A stretch of 64,000 nucleotides of DNA from Sclerodactyla briareus (GCA_026419785.1 JAODTK010005649.1:1-64000), one strand, 5' to 3'. Counted from the stretch's first letter, positions 45,300 through 58,905 are shown. Translations and numbers: made by a program. The notes: generated by a model from the sequence alone, not told the origin.

Positions 45300-48200
45300 A
45301 TGCTATATTTAGTGACATGAACAAAGGGGAGAAGCCACGCAAGTTTTCATTAAGCAGGCAAATGGTGTTCAGCTAGGGCATATATGTATGTATGGGTACA
45401 TAAAAGGGTGCAATTTTTGAAACTCACCTACTCCCCTCCCCATTAAAAAAAGGCCCCCTATTTGGGGAGGGCGAGTGCTGGAAAATGCCTTACATTACAC
45501 TATCCAGAGAGCGTAATTTGTCATCAATTTTTATCACTTTTGGCATACATGATGGAGCCACGGCCTGATAGATAGCTCTCCATTATCAACTGCATCAACC
45601 TCAACATAACAATACCACTCTTTCAATAGTAATTCAGTTTCGGTTCAGTGATTATTGGGCACATCCACCTCAATTTTTGGGAAAGGGGGAGAGATGGTAC
45701 TGGCAAACATTCCCCCCCCCCCCCACCCTTCTGAGGATGTCATCCATGAGTCTAATCAACTATTATTCTCACACAGTGAATTTTAGGCATTATAGTGATG
45801 TCCCTTCTTCCCTACTTTACTTCCTCCTGTCCGAACATGGATTGACGAGTGTGACAATGACTAACAGCTAGTGTGTGGCAGAATGGTAACGGTGACATTT
45901 TGCAAGCAAAAATGCAGAATTGCAGCAGCCAATGGAGGTTTCTCTGAAGGTGTCCGTACTTGCACTTTGCGGTGGGTGAGGTCCTGGTATTCATGGGTCC
46001 AGGTGGTAATGCAGTTGACTTACCACAGTTCTTGGGGTTTGTTTCAGAATATTTGTCCCATCAGTTGGCTGTGAGCGGTCACATTGGACATGAATCGCCC
46101 ATATGTACGGTAACCTATATCGAGATGGATTGAGAACATTTTTCGTTTTAACGCGATGCAACAACCAATGTTTTCACTTCTTGGCAGCTGCTAATCAGAC
46201 ATTCATAAATACCATGTGACCTATGTATGTAAAATTAGTGTGGAAAAGTGAATTATAACCAGGTTATATTCTGATACTTAACACTGGCTGACCAAATAAG
46301 GATAAGCGCGCGACACACAATGTCCCTTGAGTTTTTGGATATACTGTCGCACACCAGTCAATGCGCGCAAGAATTTGAATGCCGGTTAAGTTTTTCACAA
46401 ACAGGAATTATTCGATGGTTACACTGATTTGCACGTGCGTGTAGCTTGCACAGTTTATCGAACATTCCTTGAAACGTTTTGCTGCCAATTTTAGGCATTA
46501 TTATCACACTTTCGTAGGAACAGAGTAAGTGATTGGTATTTTTATGGACTGGAATATAAACAGATACTCAAGCCTTTGTTTTCGAATTAAAGCCAGTTTG
46601 GCGTCAGAATAGTCGGGAAAAGCCCAGGGCTGCGCCTCAGGCTTTTTCCAACCTCCTATTATGACGTCATCCCCCGTCCCGTTTTCCATTCTGCAACAAA
46701 GCCCAGGTACAGTATCTGTCGCATTTGCCCTAATAATGCCACTCTCATTTGGTAGCGATGAGTTGACAGTAAGCGGGTGGACTGAGGCGGAGTGACACAA
46801 GCTGTTGCCTATACTTGAATGTGGTGAGTTCACCATACCTGTCAGCTGTTGTCCGCCAGTAGAGCTTACTGTGGGGGGAAAACATCGAGGCACATGGACA
46901 GATGTGGAAGAAGTTGATATCGAGGGAAACAAAAAATCAAGCATAGCTGAATCTACTCTTGGGAGGAGATGAATTCAGCGAATACTGTACATCTTCTGTA
47001 GTGCGCTTGCAATAAGTTATGGCAGAGAAATAGTCAAATCTTGTCAGCATTACACCCAATGTTTGGCTAATCTTAGTGTTTATATTTATCTTTTGAAGTT
47101 TGTACATTAGTGCAAAAGTGGCACACAATCAACCCTCCCTGTGGCATTAAAATGTTGCCATCATCTTGCACCATCCGCAAATTTCTCTGGTTTTCTCCCC
47201 CAAGGTCCCAACCCAAATATTACTTGGAGAAATGACTGTAATGTCTGAAAGAGGAGATTGCTGTGACCAGTAATCAGGTGGAGCCCTCCCCAAGTGGAGC
47301 GCAGTCAGAATTCTGTGGATTGGTATCCAATTGAGTCAACTCGCTATAGTATTTGAGACCAATACTGCCTCATAAAGCCTGACGAACAACAGTGACAGAG
47401 CAGCTCACACATTAATTCACGGAGAGGAGAGTTGCTATGCACAACGACATAATTTTATAAGTTCCGTCAAGGCAGGACTACTGCCAATTTACTCATGATA
47501 ACGCTTTGGTCTCTAAATTCTTGACACCCCATATTTACTTGCAGTCAATGATAATACTGACCACTTTCATGATTGCCCCATCTATTTTGTGGGACTACGG
47601 CTGGGATAATTCCATGTACTATATGCGGATGTTGTGGCGTGCGGTACAGTATGAATGTGAAAGTCATTGTTTTGCGAGGTTGATATTCTAGAAGGAATTA
47701 AACTGTAAAATAATGTACGAGGGCCATAAATATCAAGCAACTCATAAATGGACGTTAACTTGCTTTATTAGGTAGATATTCCAAAGAATCAATTCGCTGT
47801 GATGTAGCACTCTTGCCTACTCAATTATTTCCATTTTATTCGGATTATTTTATTTTTGCTGTTACAGAATCTGTCTCTGCAAACCAAATGCAGTTCATTT
47901 AGGCAGTTCAATGTTTGTGAATTAACAATTTTTGGGTGGTGTCTTGCCGCATTTAAAGACATCCGCCTCTAATGGAATCTGAGCATGAAATCTCACACTT
48001 ATCCTTAAGTAATGATTTTACAGACAACAATCACGGCAGAGATCATCAATCTATTCGGTACGAGTGAAGCTGCCAAAACAGTCAAACAACCTAGCCGACT
48101 TGACTGATAGAATACCATTAACCTCAAATTCATGAACACATTATGCCACCATTGTTTGATGATAAATTGATCTACTCAGGTTGTGCTGAAGTAATTTGGA

Positions 48201-49180
48201 CCATGCAAACAAAATAGAAAAAAATTCCACCCAGAAGACCTTCGACCTCAAATTCCTGGAACACCCCATACAAACTATCAGGCCCATTCAATTTGATCTG
48301 TGGAAGGAGCATTTAATTATCTATGCATCCTCCAAAATTATTAATTCTGGCAAAATGATGACCTTTTACCTTAAGTCCTTGAATAGGCCTACACCGAACC
48401 TAGCTGGTCCATGATACATACTGACAACTCTCGTAATCATTCACCTCAAAACTACAGGGAACCATTTCGCTGTGTTTTCACAAAAAAACTGGTCAAACAA
48501 TGAACCATCGAATTGACCAAAATAATTGCTTGAATTGAGGTGGAAAACTGTATTTCGATCAGAATTTCTGCAATTTGTGATTGTGAAGTAGAATAACAGA
48601 AACCAAAATATCCGGGATTGGTGGTGATACACCCACAAATGAGTGAAATATCATGATTTTTCTGGCTTGATGCTTTGACTGCTAACACAAGATGCCCCTA
48701 TGAAAGGAGTTTCACACGTTGCCTATACTGTAGATGCATAGATAGATATGCACAATCACAAGGCTCATCCCGCCACATTGTTGAGATCAGCTGAAAATGG
48801 ACTGGGCCCTTGCATGTAATGTCGGAAAACAAAAATATGCCCTGATATTTTAAAACTATAACCATATTGTCAAATCATACTTGACAATGTGCAATATCTT
48901 AGTTGATAGAACATTTACTGTATCAAAATTATTATCATATTGACTCATCATACTTGACAATATGGAGAGTTTAGACATCATGCTAAAACACAGCTGTATA
49001 ATGCCAATCCTATCCAGAGAAGCCATCTGCAACTGGGCAACAACCACTGACTTAACAAAATAGGCATAAAAATAACCACTATTGCATGCAGGATGCACCG
49101 CACCCCTCACTGCCTACAGCACTGTATTGGCACCACACAAGACTAGACCTCTGTTATCACTGTACACAGATTACTAGTAC
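45300..49180. other. Intron, no recognised gene
   Basis: Unique DNA with poly-C at 45710. A 146-codon minus frame at 46504-46944 has no recognisable domain and is Ser/Pro-rich then basic. It is not supported as a gene. Confidence 0.3.
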
Positions 49181-49266
49181 CTTCATTCAACTTGAGCACA
49201 CCAGGCATCCATAGGCATCAAGGAGCTTCACATACTGTTTCTTCAAGGTATCCGTCTCCTCGGGAG
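49181..49266 (-). CDS. SYNJ: Synaptojanin exon: start of SAC1 domain
   Basis: The minus strand reads PEETDTLKKQYVKLLDAYG followed by CLGVLKLNEG, matching the SAC1-domain entry segment of synaptojanin (KLLDAYGCLGVL type). The acceptor is ...cttcaaag before CTCCCG and the donor is GAATGAAG|gtacta. One base appears to be missing in the GCLGVL stretch, so the exon does not translate in one frame as written. It joins the 43658-43924 exon in phase (LNE-G-DEN). This is the most 5' exon I can defend. The coding start lies further upstream and was not found. Confidence 0.85.
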
Positions 49267-49344
49267 CTTTGAAGTGAACAACAAAATAAACAAATTAATA
49301 TACAAAAATAATTACATTTCATTAAGATTTTTTAAAACATTCCC

Positions 49345-49630
49345 TTGCAGCCATGAGGGATTCATCCTGTTTGATTCAGACAGCATGAGACTAAAAGGGA
49401 ACCACTTCTGACGTTAAGAGGTTTTGGAAAAGCCATCTGCAACTCACACTGGTCTGTAGTAGTGTGGCAACAGTTGTTAGTTCCTCATTAGGAATTGAAG
49501 CCTGAAGAGGAGTCCGGGCTGGACTCAAAAAGCTTTCATAATTCCTAACTTTTGTCCTCTTAGCCTCAGAAGTGGTTCTTTTCTTAGTTCTCACGCTGTA
49601 GAGATTCATACAGGATGAATCCCTCGTGTT
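49345..49630. repeat. Imperfect inverted repeat (small MITE-like)
   Basis: atgagggattcatcctgt near 49355 is mirrored by acaggatgaatccctcgtg near 49612, and accacttctgacgttaagag by cctcttagcctcagaagtgg. The arms are about 85 bases. No TIR family assigned. Confidence 0.65.
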
Positions 49631-49689
49631 TATCAATCGAGACGCTGGCCAAAATAAGGCGGTTGACAACCTCCATCGACCTTACCAAC

Positions 49690-52525
49690 AACAAAGTCCC
49701 TTGCAACCGATCTTGTGTGAGTCATTCCACAACCATCCAGGTTTGAACTTCTTCACCTAGCTGCGAATGAAGACTGCAGTGAAGGCCGTGTACACAGTCA
49801 ACATGCTCAGGAAGCCAATTAATGCTTCATCTAGGAAACACTGGCCGCAGTGATCGTGGATGAGCACCGGGGATAACTCGCCATTTTTTCTCGACTAGTG
49901 CTCAGATTTCCTGGAACCTGGCGGAACGGAAGTTAAGTTCAATGTGACTGCTCACACCCGACAAACGAGACTCATTGCAAATATCTCGTAACCAATGGAA
50001 AAGTTCACTGCAGTACAGCGGACCCCATCGCACAGTGAAGACCCCCCACAGAACCCTACAGCCCTGCAACTGCAAGAAGACAGGCCCACCTACTAGGGGA
50101 AATTGTCCCGTAAGTGACAGCTGGATTTCAAACCTGGAATATTCGCTTTGTAAAGTGTCACGATGCCACTCAACCATTCTTCCGCACATGTTGCCAAACG
50201 CCTTGTGTCCAAAAAGTTGACAGTGTACACAGGCTTTAACACTACAGTAACAAATATTTAATATGTTCCTGGGGCAATAGACCTATATGTATGTGATATT
50301 GTAACACTAGATGCCTGTACTACCTCTCGTAAGTTTGTCCTCCATGAACTCGACCGCCTCCAACTCCAAGTGAGCATGTCAGTGAGTGACCACTGAATCT
50401 GGCAATGGAGATTGGATAAATATAAACCAATTCTGTTTGGCTCCTTACATGAGCGTTGGGGGCTTAGCCTACTGTATCCTGACAGTTAGCTCCCAAGCTT
50501 AGATTAACAAAATGCTGGCTCTACCCACCATAGACTGACATAGCACAATAAAAGCTACTACCAGCGGCTGGTGTGGTTTACTGACAGGGGAGGGGGGTGG
50601 TTGGTGTAAGGTAAAGGACACGCTCCCATGACCAAAGATGATACACTTTCAACTACAGGTGGCATTTTGTCTAGGACTACCTCCTTCATGTGAACCCTTT
50701 CCATGCAACCTGTTACCCCAGAAAGTCAACAAATATTGAACATGTTTGAGGATGGCCTGGCCACCAGCCCAGATAATCTCTGGATTTATGCCACGTGCGG
50801 GACCTGGAAGCCTTTATAAAACCCTTTAACTGCTCCAATTCCTCTTGCTTCCTTGATAATAGGCATGTCACAATCAGGCAGTCCACAGAGTCCAGCCACC
50901 AGGGATCCACCCAATCCGTCCTCAGAGTACCATCCCGGTCCAGCCACATCAGATTCAGCAGTCAAGATCCGCTTCAGGTCCTGCCTTGAAAGCTGGCTCG
51001 CGCCCAGAGGCCGATTAACAGAGTCTCCAAATGGCCTCTGTATGAAAGGCTGCAAGCGAATGTACCTTTGTTTGGCCATGGAGTCAGCCAGGCGAACTTT
51101 TGGGAGGATCTGTCAGCTAACTCACATCACTTTCTGTAAGCTTGATAGCTTTTCACAGATCTTGGACAGCAAGCCGTTGTGTAAAGGACCGCAGCATTGA
51201 TTCATTCTTGAAGAACTGGGTATATACCCATTTATGGAAACTGCAGTTTCATCTCCTGTCTGTGTGCGTCCAGAGGGCGTGGGGGGGGGGGGTTGGGCCG
51301 GGTAATTTGACACCCCCCCCATTCACACAGGATCGGCAAAATGGTGTCCCAGTTTTCAAAAATGAAGGAAAAGTGCAACGTAAAAGAGGTTACAGTTATA
51401 CGAGAAAAAATGAACTTTTCGTACTCAACCAATCTTTAACAATCCTGAATATTTCTTGCTCAAATAGCCATCTCCAGCACTCGATGGTAGCCTAGAACCA
51501 AAGTTTTGTGCCCGCCGGGCGAATTGAAGAACAAATAAAACGTAGAAGGGAAACCAAAGCTTTTGTGCCCCAGTCCGCAATTGAAGAACAATGAAACGAG
51601 GGTTACTATGACCCCGTAGGCGATAAGGGTGAAAGCAGAGGATGGGAAGGTTTTTGTAGAAGAGAACCTAACTTGTACAATACAAACCCTTAAAGTCTGA
51701 AAATTTCTTCTTGGCACAAATGGCCTGGTGGCCATCTCCGGCCAGCACTTTTATATGTTTTAGAACGAAACTTTAAATTTCTCCCAGTCGGCAAATTGGA
51801 ATGAACAGGGCTTAAAAAGGAGAAGGGTTTGGAAAAGAGATCCTTATCTTTTACATTCAACTTTCATGAATATTTCTGGCTGAAATGGTTCCAAATCCAG
51901 CTGAACGTGGATCACACCTGTCTTGATTGAATTTCCGTCATCGAGGCAAAACGTTCATGTCACTGAATCTCAAATGGAGAATCAACTGACGCTAGTCCGT
52001 CTGAAGTATTCTTCAACTGAAGTTTTGGCCTACCCGACTAATGAAAGGTTTAGACTGAAATTTTAAAGTGAAAATGGAAGGACCCGTGAGAGAGGTTAGA
52101 ATGTTTGGCATCTATGCATACAGAATCCACTTCGTGAAATGACTTAAAACACTTGGGCAGGCCATTTCTTGCATTCCTGGGGGCTCACAACCACCCATTT
52201 TCTGACATGCTCGCCACCGAAAGGTGCAACTCATCTGCTTGATATTATACTCCCCCCCCCTACTCAACTGATTTGCCACCCTTCACCCTCCCCCACCCCC
52301 AGTGCCCAGAATAAGAAGACAACTACTTTCGATGCAACCAGAGCCACAACGTTAGTCCCATCTTTATCGAACTGCGTGTACCTTGTAAAAAAGTCTAAGC
52401 TCTGCCTCTGCGCCATCGGCTGGTGGCACGGCTCAATTAATCACACCCGCCTACTCCGTGGTACAGACCACTGTTGGGGGGACGTTTATTATGGCGCTTT
52501 TCCTCTATTACAGAATATGAAAGCG
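49690..52525. other. Upstream region, diverged repeats, no recognised gene
   Basis: 51360-51900 holds about three diverged units sharing a gaatatttcttgct...ggccatctcc word. Minus frames at 50713-51079 overlap one another and show no motif. The missing 5' synaptojanin exon may lie here or further upstream. Confidence 0.35.
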
Positions 52526-52529
52526 GGGT

Positions 52530-52702
52530 TAGTTGGCAAACTCAGCATGGTACTGTAGTTGGCAAACCTCACAGCATGGTACTGCAGTTGGCAAACTCAG
52601 CATGGTAGTCGTCAAACTCAGCATGGTACTGCAGTTGGCAAACTCAGCATGGTACTGCAGTTGGCAAACTCAGCATGGTACTGCAGTTGGCAAACTCAGC
52701 AT
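52530..52702. repeat. 26-bp tandem repeat, about 7 copies
   Basis: Unit catggtactgcagttggcaa actcag, with one shortened (catggtagtcgtcaaactcag) and one damaged copy. Confidence 0.95.
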
Positions 52703-52704
52703 GA

Positions 52705-54335
52705 TAGTTCCGGGGCAAAATAGGGGGCGCCCCCGCCCAAAAAAAGGGAATGGTCCTGGCGACGCCCTGGTTTGAGTGCATCTGTTCATGGTCATCTCCT
52801 GATGGTGACACATCATTGGAAATAATACCAAGTCCAGTGCCTCATATCAGATCTTCAAACCTGAACCATAATCCTTGAGAGCACTACCCTAGCAAGTCTA
52901 GTAACCTGAGACTGGAGTCCTCACCCTGCTGTGCTCCCAATCCATTCAGGCATGGTGGGAAAAAAATTGGGAATTTGGGAAGCTCCTTCACAGAGCTTGC
53001 CATCTGGAGGGAAATATCTTGCATATGGAGGGAAATCTGCAATATGAGGGAAATCTCTTGCAATAATGGAGGTAAATTTTTTCAATTTTTGGGGTATATC
53101 ATTGTCATACTTACTGAGAATACATTCTCTTTCCCGGGAAAGTCACATTTTTCCCAGCAACTGCATGCAGGTTCCAAACAAGACTCATGAATAGAGATCC
53201 CTGCGTGCTTGACACTGTTGGAATGACCTTTGAGCTCACAATGGACACGTCGCATGTAACTACTGAGTCTGCGTGTGCACCGCGCCATCACCACAAGTCA
53301 TCACTTACCCCGGGTGGGAGCGTCACTGCGGCAGAACACAACAGTGTGGGCGGTATCCATTCCCCAGTCACATTAGACAATTCGTGGATTGGCTGTACAT
53401 GTTACCAGGGGAACATATGGACGACTACAGCAACTGCCACCAACTGCATAAACCACTGACTATAGTCACACCGAGCTGATAAATAGCGTCCACCCAATCT
53501 TGCTTGGAACAGGCAGGCACCTTGCAGAGAACTATAACTACCGGTACCACACCAATGCCCACTTTTGCCCAGCCTACAAGGTTCCTTTGACAGACAAGCA
53601 ACAGACTTCATGTTCAGCAGGCAGTTTCTTGGGCTATGAGAAATCTGGTAATTGCCGCAGGCTTCATATTAATATTCGCCCCTGACCCATCCCGCATGCG
53701 TGCATTGCTCACTATTCGTCACTGCCTACGAAGTTTCTGTGCCATATTGAGGTTGGTGTTTACGACGTCATTTGTTATAGTTTTGGTGGCAGGGCCATGG
53801 ACGACATGATATTTCTTCTCTCCTCACAGTCATTTGAGGTGCATCATAGGGACTAACACTTCACAAGCATTGTAGGCCTAGAGACTCCTCATTTTTTAAA
53901 CATCAGCATGTCCATTTTTTAAACATCAGGCATGTCACTTCCAGGTAGTTGTAAGTCACATTTTTGGGGGGATGGGGTGAAGTGACAGACCTCTGTCGGG
54001 GTCCTTATACTTGATAGTGGGGATTAGAATTGACAGCTGCATATATAATTAATAGGCTACTGGCAACCTCATTAATTAAAATAGAAACTTTGGCTTGATT
54101 GCAATCATGACATAGGCTAGGCCGAGAACTTTCCTAATAACAACCTATTTCACAGTATTTCACTATTTGACAGACATCCCAATTTTAATTTCTGCTTTAA
54201 CTAGCCTGGCCTAGGCTTGCCTTAGCCTAGAGGCTAGGCCTAGCCTATGTAGGCCCGAAGTTTTTGAAACCTTGACAAAAGAAAAATGCAAATTTTTTTT
54301 TTTTTCTACAAATTAATAGCCATTTCGGGTCACAT
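52705..54335. other. No recognised gene
   Basis: Unique DNA. 54180-54260 is rich in taggcctagcct words, a composition seen often in echinoderm and hemichordate DNA. Confidence 0.35.
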
Positions 54336-54339
54336 AAGT

Positions 54340-54612
54340 GTTTCCACTCTTGGGACAGTCAATACTCAGTACATATTGCCCTTGAAAAGAGAACTCCTGA
54401 ATGATCCACATCACAGAAGCATACATACTAGGCCTAGCCCTAAGACGCACACAATTCATGATATTGATACTTAATTAGCAAGTTTATGATAGGCTAATAG
54501 GAGTCTGTCAGCGTTATTCACCCTAACACGGCCACTGCATCCGATTCAAATAGATGTGTTTCTTTCTTCTTTCGGGATTCTAATATAGGAGTATGGGCTC
54601 AGCTTGGTTAAC
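54340..54612. repeat. Direct repeat X, copy 1
   Basis: About 270 bases shared with 58455-58725 (cttgggacagtc, cacaattcatgatattgatactta, cacggccactgcatccgatt, gtgtttctttcttctttcgg). Same orientation. Confidence 0.88.
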
Positions 54613-54614
54613 TC

Positions 54615-56655
54615 GAAACGCGACTTTCCAAACTCAAGCGCCATTTACAAATTACATATTACGACTTACGATATTACGAGTTGGCCAGAGTTTGACGTTC
54701 ATCTGCAGCGTAAACGTACCCCCAGCAGTAGCGCCAGCAGTCGCCGGTCACTTATCATAGCCTTGTTACGTCCCCCCGCCACCAACCAAAGGCCACTAAA
54801 TAGAGGCACCGAAATGGATTTCCGCTATGTGAACTTGAAGCAGTTACAATACCTGCTCATCTCTTGAGTAATTTACATTAGAGGCAACGCCAATGCATGA
54901 TTAATTGTCTACGCTGGCTAACATTGGGGGCCACGTAGGTAACGGCAACGGGGCCACCAAATTGGGGTGGGTGGGGGTCAATTGGTGTACCGTCCCTTTC
55001 TCGCCCCTTGACTAGGGCCCTGCTGTAAGCAGGGCGTAAATTCGAGGGGTGGGTTGGGGATGTTCCGGGTCAAACCCCCAGATATTGAATAAGGTCGTCC
55101 CGTAGCGGCGAAGAGTCGATCTCTGAGCGGCCAAAGCCGATTTTAAGGAACCTTGAATAGACCCCCGAAAATGGAACGAAGAATGGCCCCCCATGAACTG
55201 CAACAAATGGACGCGTTGTACGAAGCCATCCTAAACGTAAAATTGGCCACTTTTCCCCCCCTCCTCGTCGTGAACGCCACCACGGTCGCCGAAAACTTGG
55301 GAAATTACAAAATAGTCGATCAAAAAAGTCGTCTCAGACAGCAACATTTTTGTCGGTCCCAAAGTTCACACCCTTTGGAAATTGTGTTTTACGCGACGCC
55401 CCTGGCTGGAGGTGCTGAGTTTGTAATCTCATGATTTTCTAACACGACCGTATCACACCATGCTTCAATCAATCAGTCTTGAAAGCCCGTTTTGTCCTGT
55501 ATTGTCCCCCCTGAAGACCCCCAATATTTGATGTTGGGGGATTGCCTATGAGATCCACCCCCCCCCCCCCCCAATGATCCAGGCATGCACACTCCCAAAA
55601 ATAATTGAATGAAATGAGGTAAGCACGAAGGTACAGTACAGCCATTACAAAAGATCATAACCATATTTTCTAATCAGAATGCTTTTATCTCATGTTGAGG
55701 AGGCCAAACCTGTTTCGGTTCTCATTACATGCAAGGGCAGTTATCATGGGGGGACGGGGGGGGGTGGGCCGGCGGCCGTTCCCTACTATTGGTTGAGAGG
55801 GACGCAATGCGTGTTGTCACTCCCCCCCCCAATAATTTGAGTCCGTCTACTATTTTGCCTGACACTGTATCCGAATATCCAACCGCAACCGTGTTCAAAC
55901 GAATGCATGTGACTAAATGATAAAATTTGTAGTGGATTCTGCTTCCCAGGGTACGTACCGGTATGTTCCGACATATGATCTTTGTGCGACATGATTTCCT
56001 AACAATAAATGCCTGAAATATACTTTGTGGGTTGTTCTTCAATGAAAGAAAGTTTCTCTCTCTTTCAATCCCTATCGTTTGCATTACCTTGGTTGCTGCG
56101 CCTTCTTTGCCTTTGTAGACGTTGTAGTTAGTTTGAATAAACAAACAACTATCATACGAAATCGTTATCACTGAGGAAAGGGGTGGTGAGGCGACGGGGT
56201 GGGATGGTTCCTACCACCTAGCGGTCGATCTGGGATTTTTATTTATTTTTTTATGGTGCGACCAACGTCATTGAAAATTGGGTGCACGATGCAAATACTA
56301 TCACTATGAGGCACACGGTAGGACATCGAAAATGCGTCCAGGGACCGCCCGAAATTGCGTGTCAAAAGCATGATTCAATTCAAATGAAGGAAGACCGAAT
56401 ATGCCCTGAATGTTCGTGGAATGCCCAAAAGAAGGCTTGTTTTGTTTTTTTTTTTTTTTTTTTGGAAGAATTCAGGTTGATGCTGACAGGGTAAGTCGAC
56501 CACCTGGCGGGACCTGTGAATTTTTTGGCATATACCGTATTGTCCAATTGCAAATTGGAAGTCTTTCAGCTATGCATTCATGGCGTCCCACTTGTTGAAA
56601 GTTTGGATTCATGCCGGTGCACAACTAAGGGGACGCATCCCGGCACCCCGTTCGG
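54615..56655. other. No recognised gene
   Basis: Open frames at 54604-54867 and 55153-55434 (plus) show no recognisable domain. Poly-C at 55556-55572 and poly-T at 56443-56463. Confidence 0.3.
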
Positions 56656-56661
56656 GTGGAA

Positions 56662-57672
56662 ACCATGGGCGTCAACAGGTTGGGGAAGGGGCATGTCCCC
56701 CCCATTTCAAAAGGGGGGGGTTGATATCATATCGTTCGTCCTCCCCCCCCTCCACTTTTTCCGGACTCGTATAAGAAATATAGGGGCATGCCCCATGCCT
56801 CTTTGTATCACTCTACACTGATTCAATTTTTGTCTTAACCAAACAATAATCGCGTGGAAATTGTCTTAAGTCCACATTCCAGTTGCGGACCCCAAGTGAA
56901 GATCTGACCCGACTGGGCGAAGTCGAAGGATTACCCATGTTTTCTCATACGATTCTGAAATTTTGCATCGAACAGCCAAAAGTGCATAATGTTTTTCGCG
57001 CTCATGGCGTTTCTCTTTCAGCCGTTGTAGGCTAAATATGCTATGTACGGTAATGCTTCGAATCATTTTGTTCACTGAATAATTTCAGAAGCTTGGGGCA
57101 GACTGCACCCCCCCCCCCTCCAATTTTTCTGAGATGGACAATTCGGGCGAAAATTCCCGTGAACTTTCGGGAAGGAAAAAGGCACAGTGAAAAAACGTCC
57201 CTGAATTTTTGCCAGACTTTTTCGATAAAATGCCCTGGAAAAAAATGCAATTTTTCGGTTACACATTTTCTGCTCCCAAATTGAGTGGTCCCGAAAAGAA
57301 TAAGCCTATGGCTTTCCCTTCGACCCACCAGAGACCGTTCGGTAGACCTCTGGATCACACGCAAACAAAGCCCAGAAGTAGACAAGGTAATAAAAAATAC
57401 CATGTGTGATTTCCGGTAAATCATCTTAGTACGCACAATTGACAACTTTTGTTGTCTGTTTTTTTTTTTTTTTTTTACTCAAATCACACATGTAGAGGGG
57501 TGCTATTGAGCCTGCAAGTGCCGTTCCGTCGATCTGGAGGGTTATGAAAATCTGAAATTTTTCCTGTGGTACGCTGTTTCCGCAACCGATGTAGCGCTCC
57601 GCTTCAGATGGTCAATTTGCATTTGATGTCCTCCCCCCCCCCCCACTTTCAAAACGATCCGACACCCCTGTG
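56662..57672. repeat. ~1-kb repeat, left member of inverted pair
   Basis: Begins atgggcgtcaacaggttggg and ends near cgatccgacacccctgtgg. The whole length aligns, with many indels, to the reverse complement of 61920-62866, including atggaaattgtcttaa-, cgttgtaggctaaatatg- and gagatggacaattcgggcg-type blocks. Confidence 0.85.
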
Positions 57673-58274
57673 GAAACCCCCTAGATGTAATCGAAGAGTC
57701 GGCCAGGCATACCAGGGAACGCCACAAATTCGTGCAAAAACATGATTCAAATTCAGGTGAAAATAAGTTTATTATCCACAGATTGTCTGACTTCGATGGA
57801 ATGTCCAAGTGTAAAATTTTTCTCGAGCGCTTGCGCGCAGGCTGCGGTTTTAGTCCCTTCGTTCTGTGGTCTCATTCGCCACCTGTGACCTGTCTGGCCC
57901 ACATTGGAAGTGTCCCACCATGTGCCTATGGTCGCAAGAAGATGGAAAATGGGGGCCCGTAATCTTTGAGTGAAAGAAACTAGGCCTATCGAGTGCTAGG
58001 CAGAGAGGGGTCGTGCGATGTCCTGGTAAAATTGTTCCTGCAAAATGTTTTGCCGACTTGCCTATTCCCATTGCTCCTTTCATGATCCGTAACCTCACTT
58101 GCATCGTATTTCAGAATGACAGCAACGATACAAAACCTTGAAATTGATCCCTATGGTGATAAGTTTTTTTGGAGACCTTCACTGACAGAAAATATTATCA
58201 ATTTTAGGAAGCTGCTTACTGTCCCATCCGCCCATAATGCACGGGAAGTGACGTTTCCTGCACTCTAGGAGGTC

Positions 58275-58905
58275 TGGTCAACGAAAACATTTCTTACACG
58301 CACGCGCCAACCTATGGGGGGTGGCGCTCCGCTCAGTTAGTATACTTGTCCTCCCCCCAATCCCAACACGAATCGCTGCTCTTGTTTACATGTATAATAA
58401 AGTAGGCCCCTCACATAACTACGTCAGCTAATGCATTGCGTTGAACATAGGTGCTCCGCTACTTGGGACAGTCCATAACTCATATTGCCCTGACATAACC
58501 CCTGAATGGATCTCACAATCACAGAAAAACCTACATAGGCTGGCCAAGTACGTACACAATTCATGATACTGATACTTATCTTAGCAGTTAGGCCTAGGCT
58601 ATATGGAGTCTTAATTGTATAACGTTATTCCACCCTCCACGGCCACTGCATCCGATTCAATAGGATGTGTTTCTTTCTTCTTTCGGGATTCTAATATAAC
58701 GGAGTATTGAGGCTCAAGCTTGTGGGAAAAAACATGTTCTTTACACGCTACGCTCACCTATGGTGAGCTCACGCGTAGACAGTATCATCCTGTCCGTCCC
58801 CCAATCACCAACACGAATCGCTGCCCTTCTTACATGTATAATAAAGTAGGCCGCATGCACAATAACTCCCCCGCAAATCATTTGCTTTTGAACATATGAA
58901 AAGTC
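58275..58905. repeat. Nested direct repeats Y-X-Y
   Basis: Block Y (cccccaatcccaacacgaat cgctgctcttgtttacatgt ataataaagtaggc) at 58275-58440 recurs at 58728-58895. Between them lies X copy 2 at 58455-58725. The arrangement suggests an element with terminal direct repeats or a local tandem duplication. Confidence 0.8.

Larger units (their letters stand above)
1440..49266 (-). other. SYNJ: Synaptojanin gene span (partial at 5' end)
   Basis: Minus-strand gene assembled from eighteen exon matches in collinear order. Synaptojanin is a cytosolic, membrane-recruited phosphoinositide phosphatase. Its N-terminal SAC1 domain removes 4- and 3-phosphates, its central 5-phosphatase domain hydrolyses PI(4,5)P2, and its C-terminal proline-rich tail binds SH3 proteins such as endophilin and amphiphysin. 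The exon order along the minus strand reproduces this domain order. Most boundaries have GT donors and AG acceptors with joinable phases. The exon with the initiator Met, the SAC1 CX5R exon and one short RRM-region exon were not found. Introns reach about 8 kb and are filled with repeats. Family assignment is strong. Paralogue (synaptojanin 1 versus 2) is not decidable, and a single invertebrate orthologue is likely. Confidence 0.93.

Noticed and set aside
46504-46944. 146-codon minus-strand open frame as a gene
   Set aside because: No domain recognised, intronic position, and no splice or repeat-protein support.
49975-50220. Cys-rich GNCPVS stretch as a retroelement GIY-YIG-type linker
   Set aside because: Resemblance is limited to a few residues and the catalytic motif is absent.
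50325-50383. Candidate next upstream synaptojanin exon (LELEAVEFMEDKLTR with a phase-compatible gtagta donor)
   Set aside because: Phase fits, but residues do not match the expected LLFES-AVAxL segment and no good acceptor is visible.
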